Program-made: the position numbers and the translations under genes
The notes under the pieces: generated by a model
Told to the model about the DNA's origin: nothing
What the model saw: the letters and a program-made list of their open reading frames with translations, nothing else
Database searches by the model: none
Part shown: positions 61,429 to 64,000 of the stretch, piece after piece
Layout: the number at the start of each line of letters is the position of its first letter
Numbering within the stretch: position 1 is the stretch's first letter
Assembly: GCF_047496725.1 (NCBI RefSeq)
Contig: NC_132976.1
Span: forward strand, 3,766,001 to 3,830,000
Source of the DNA: Anoplolepis gracilipes
Lineage: Eukaryota > Arthropoda > Insecta > Hymenoptera > Formicidae
Reading direction: 5' to 3'
DNA: 64,000 bases

Positions 61429-63415
61429 TCAATTACGATGTGCCAGTAAGACCGATATATAACCGCCCGATGTTTTTAATAACTAAAATGAAATATATTT
61501 ATGTAAATATGCGTACAGCATAGTATTTACGTAAAAATATTTTACGAATTTAATCTTACAAATTATTGTTTTATTTCCTCTCCTCATTTGTATTATTGAT
61601 TATTTATTTTATATAAGATATAATTGATCTCCAAAGTCTACATATCGATATATGTAACGTCATAAATACAATAATACTATTTTAATATATGTAACTTTTA
61701 ATATACAACTTTTTTTATATTATCATAAGATGCTTATGTTAAGTAAATGTTTAGAAGAGTTGCTCCAGCAAAAACCTAATTTATTTTATAGCAATTAGAA
61801 ACTATTATAAAAATTAAATGTATGAATTTTATGTAGAATATGCATGATTACGATATTAACTTACTAAATATAACTAAATACAATAAATAGAATTATAAAC
61901 GTGGGCAGAAGAAAAATTTTAAATAAAATCAGAAATAAATTGTATTAGGTTATTTCTTTTGGAGTGAAGTGCAGGGAGAGGAACCTTTATCTTTTTCCGA
62001 TGCATATTTAATTTACTAACACATAAATAAATAAATCTGCTAAGAGTACGCTTTATTAAATGTACATGATGTTAGAAAATTACATTTTACTCAAATCATA
62101 GGCTTTTTTGTTAATAACTTTTTAATAAAGACTTGTTCCTTTCTAAAAAGTCCCTTTTATAAAATTTATTTTTATAATAGTTTTGGAGATTTATAAAAAA
62201 CTAAGTATTTTACTGGAGCACTACTATTAAACATTTATGTTATATTAATATTTATATTTTACTAATATTTATATTTTATTAATATTTATATTGTTACTAT
62301 AAAATTTTAAAACTTTAATCATAAAGATAATTTTTTAATACTTCGTGATAGAAAAAATTGTACTATTTGTTCAATTGTGATCTATAATTTTAAATATCAG
62401 CAAAAAATATCTACAAATATATATATTACGTTTTTTCTGCGGATTATTAATGAGGAGAATTTTTTTATCATGATATAATAATGACATTAACTTATAATCA
62501 ATCTTACGCCGCAGAATGTAGCCATCGTCATAGGAAAGAGCTTTCCTGCGGTGAGATACAGCGGTTTCTTAGCCTGTATCATCATAGTCAGTAAGTTTCT
62601 CGTCTGCCTTGACTCCAGGTTATACCATTTGTATTGGCAAACAGCATCGTAAATTCCGTTGCACTTGATGAACAATGAAAATCAAAACATACGTTCAAGT
62701 AAAGGTAAGTTAAACAAATATTCAAATAAATGTCACACAAAATTAGATAATTTTATACTCTATGATATATAAATCTATGATATATGATATGTAAAAAAAT
62801 ATGTAATCACAAAAATACTTACTTGAATAACCAAAAATTCGCCAACCACGCAATAAAGGCACATATGCGTGAATGTATTTATAAACGATGTCAGGATGTA
62901 GATTAATCGGGCAATGGAGAGATTACGACCTTGTGTCATTATCTAAGCAATTTAACAAAAAGAAATGTACGTAATTTGAATTTTCAGATAAATGTGCTTT
63001 AAAAAGTTAAAAGTGTTATATTTAAATTAATATAATCAAATATCTTCCAGATATTTTAGAAAAATATGTTTTAAAAAAAAAGTTGTTTGAATAATAGAAA
63101 AAAATTTGGATATTATTTGATTTTGTTTGTAGATGCCATCATCATGCAAAAATTAACTTGTTAATTGTTTTAAAAGCAACTATTCCAGTTTTATTATATA
63201 AGTTGATTTATATAAATTGGATAATTTACGAGATATTTCACATTATTTCACTTTACTTAAAATTATGTTAATTTAAGGTATAAAATATCTTATAGCTCAA
63301 TCTAATATCTTAATTTTTTTCTCATTTCGAACCAAACAATTTTTGTTTAAAACTTTTTATTTCTAAAATTTCTTTATTTTTATATATTGGCTATATTAAA
63401 TAAAATGAAACTTTC

Positions 63416-63455
<40 letters not shown>

Positions 63456-63907
63456 CTTAAATTCTAATTTATTTTAACTTAAATTAAAATAAAGTTTCAA
63501 CCAACATTTTGTTCGAAAAGCAAAAATTTATTTTTAAAAATAAATTTAGTTTATTGAAATAAAAACGATAACAACATATTTCTATAAGAATTTTTCTACT
63601 CGTATATTATATTTATGAGTAATTTATGTCTACTTTATTTATGAGATAATTTTATAATAAAAACTTGATGCGCAGAGAAAGCACAAATGAGCTTTCTTAA
63701 ATAGCATATTTAAAAAAATAAACTTTATATTTACTTTTTTAATTATAAGTTTATTAGTATTTTATTGTAGGTAGAAGAATGTATAAATACAAGAAAAAAA
63801 TACTTGCAGTAACAAATAAAAATCCGTACAGAGCAAACAGCATGCCGAAATAAATTAAAAGTCCAAGTAGCATTAAAGTAAATGTATCGTCAATGAGTTT
63901 GATAGAT
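61429..63907 (-). CDS. Odorant receptor OR-9, 5' partial (exons 4-7)
   Basis: Insect OR, closest to OR-8. Exons on the minus strand: 63808-63907, 62823-62942, 62508-62663 and 61429-61482, together 430 nt, about 143 codons to the stop. Exon 4 reads SIKLIDDTFTLMLLGLL. Exon 5 reads THMCLYCVVGEFLVIQ. Exon 6 begins CNGIYDAVCQYKWYNLESRQ and ends GKLFPMTMATFCG. Exon 7 is LLKTSGGYISVLLAHRN. Intron 4 starts GCAAGT, as in OR-8. Exons 1-3 lie beyond base 64000. No lesion in the visible part. Confidence 0.9.
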
Positions 63908-64000
63908 CTGTAAGACAAAATTAACAAACAATAACGTCAATGAATTACATTTTACTGACCTTTTTTTTATACCTTAAAGAGTCTATATATTATAGTTTAA

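Noticed and set aside
1..64000. CRISPR arrays, bacterial operons, ribosome binding sites or rRNA
   Set aside because: None present. Introns, tandem ORs and transposon classes show an animal nuclear genome, and the repeats seen are transposons, microsatellites and gene duplications.

Overview
The window is AT-rich arthropod nuclear DNA dominated by a tandem array of insect odorant receptor (OR, 7tm_6 family) genes. All of them are on the minus strand, so each reads from high to low coordinates. The seven-exon OR architecture, the small chymotrypsin-like proteases and the transposon remnants suggest a hymenopteran, probably an ant. The species cannot be named from the sequence.

Each OR gene has the same plan: a tiny start exon (25, 31 or 34 nt) beginning Met-Asp, then exons of about 270, 469, 100, 120, 156 and 54-63 nt with conserved intron phases, giving about 400 residues. 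The tiny exon 1 lies well upstream of exon 2 and is easy to miss. Nine loci are present. OR-1 (496-4384) has its 3' end outside the window. OR-2 (6169-11450), OR-4 (18621-22239), OR-5 (24283-29223), OR-6 (31169-37999), OR-7 (51303-54642) and OR-8 (56220-59573) are complete. OR-9 (61429-63907) has its 5' end outside the window. OR-3 (13808-16823) is a decayed pseudogene. OR-1 to OR-6 form one clade on repeat units of about 5-7 kb, and OR-7 to OR-9 form a second clade.

Between the clades (about 39-51 kb) lie a complete secreted chymotrypsin-like serine protease (41563-44064), a dead copy of it (46353-48161), and OR relics: an orphan OR upstream block (40265-41060), two decayed 3'-side OR exons (45433-45762), and a decayed OR start exon with its promoter (49840-50500). 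The dead protease sits between the last two relics.

Transposons record the order of duplication. A truncated mariner copy is shared by units 1-3, a 233-bp element by units 3-5, a long-inverted-repeat element by the second introns of OR-4 to OR-6, and a 5'-truncated LINE with an identifiable target duplication by OR-5 and OR-6 only. Intron 2 of OR-6 also holds a compound structure: about 257-bp direct repeats, each with a hammerhead-ribozyme-like core, flank a 345-bp inverted repeat whose arms each carry a tRNA-like sequence. That is the most unusual structure in the window. The OR genes presumably act in antennal sensory neurons with the co-receptor Orco, which is not in this window.
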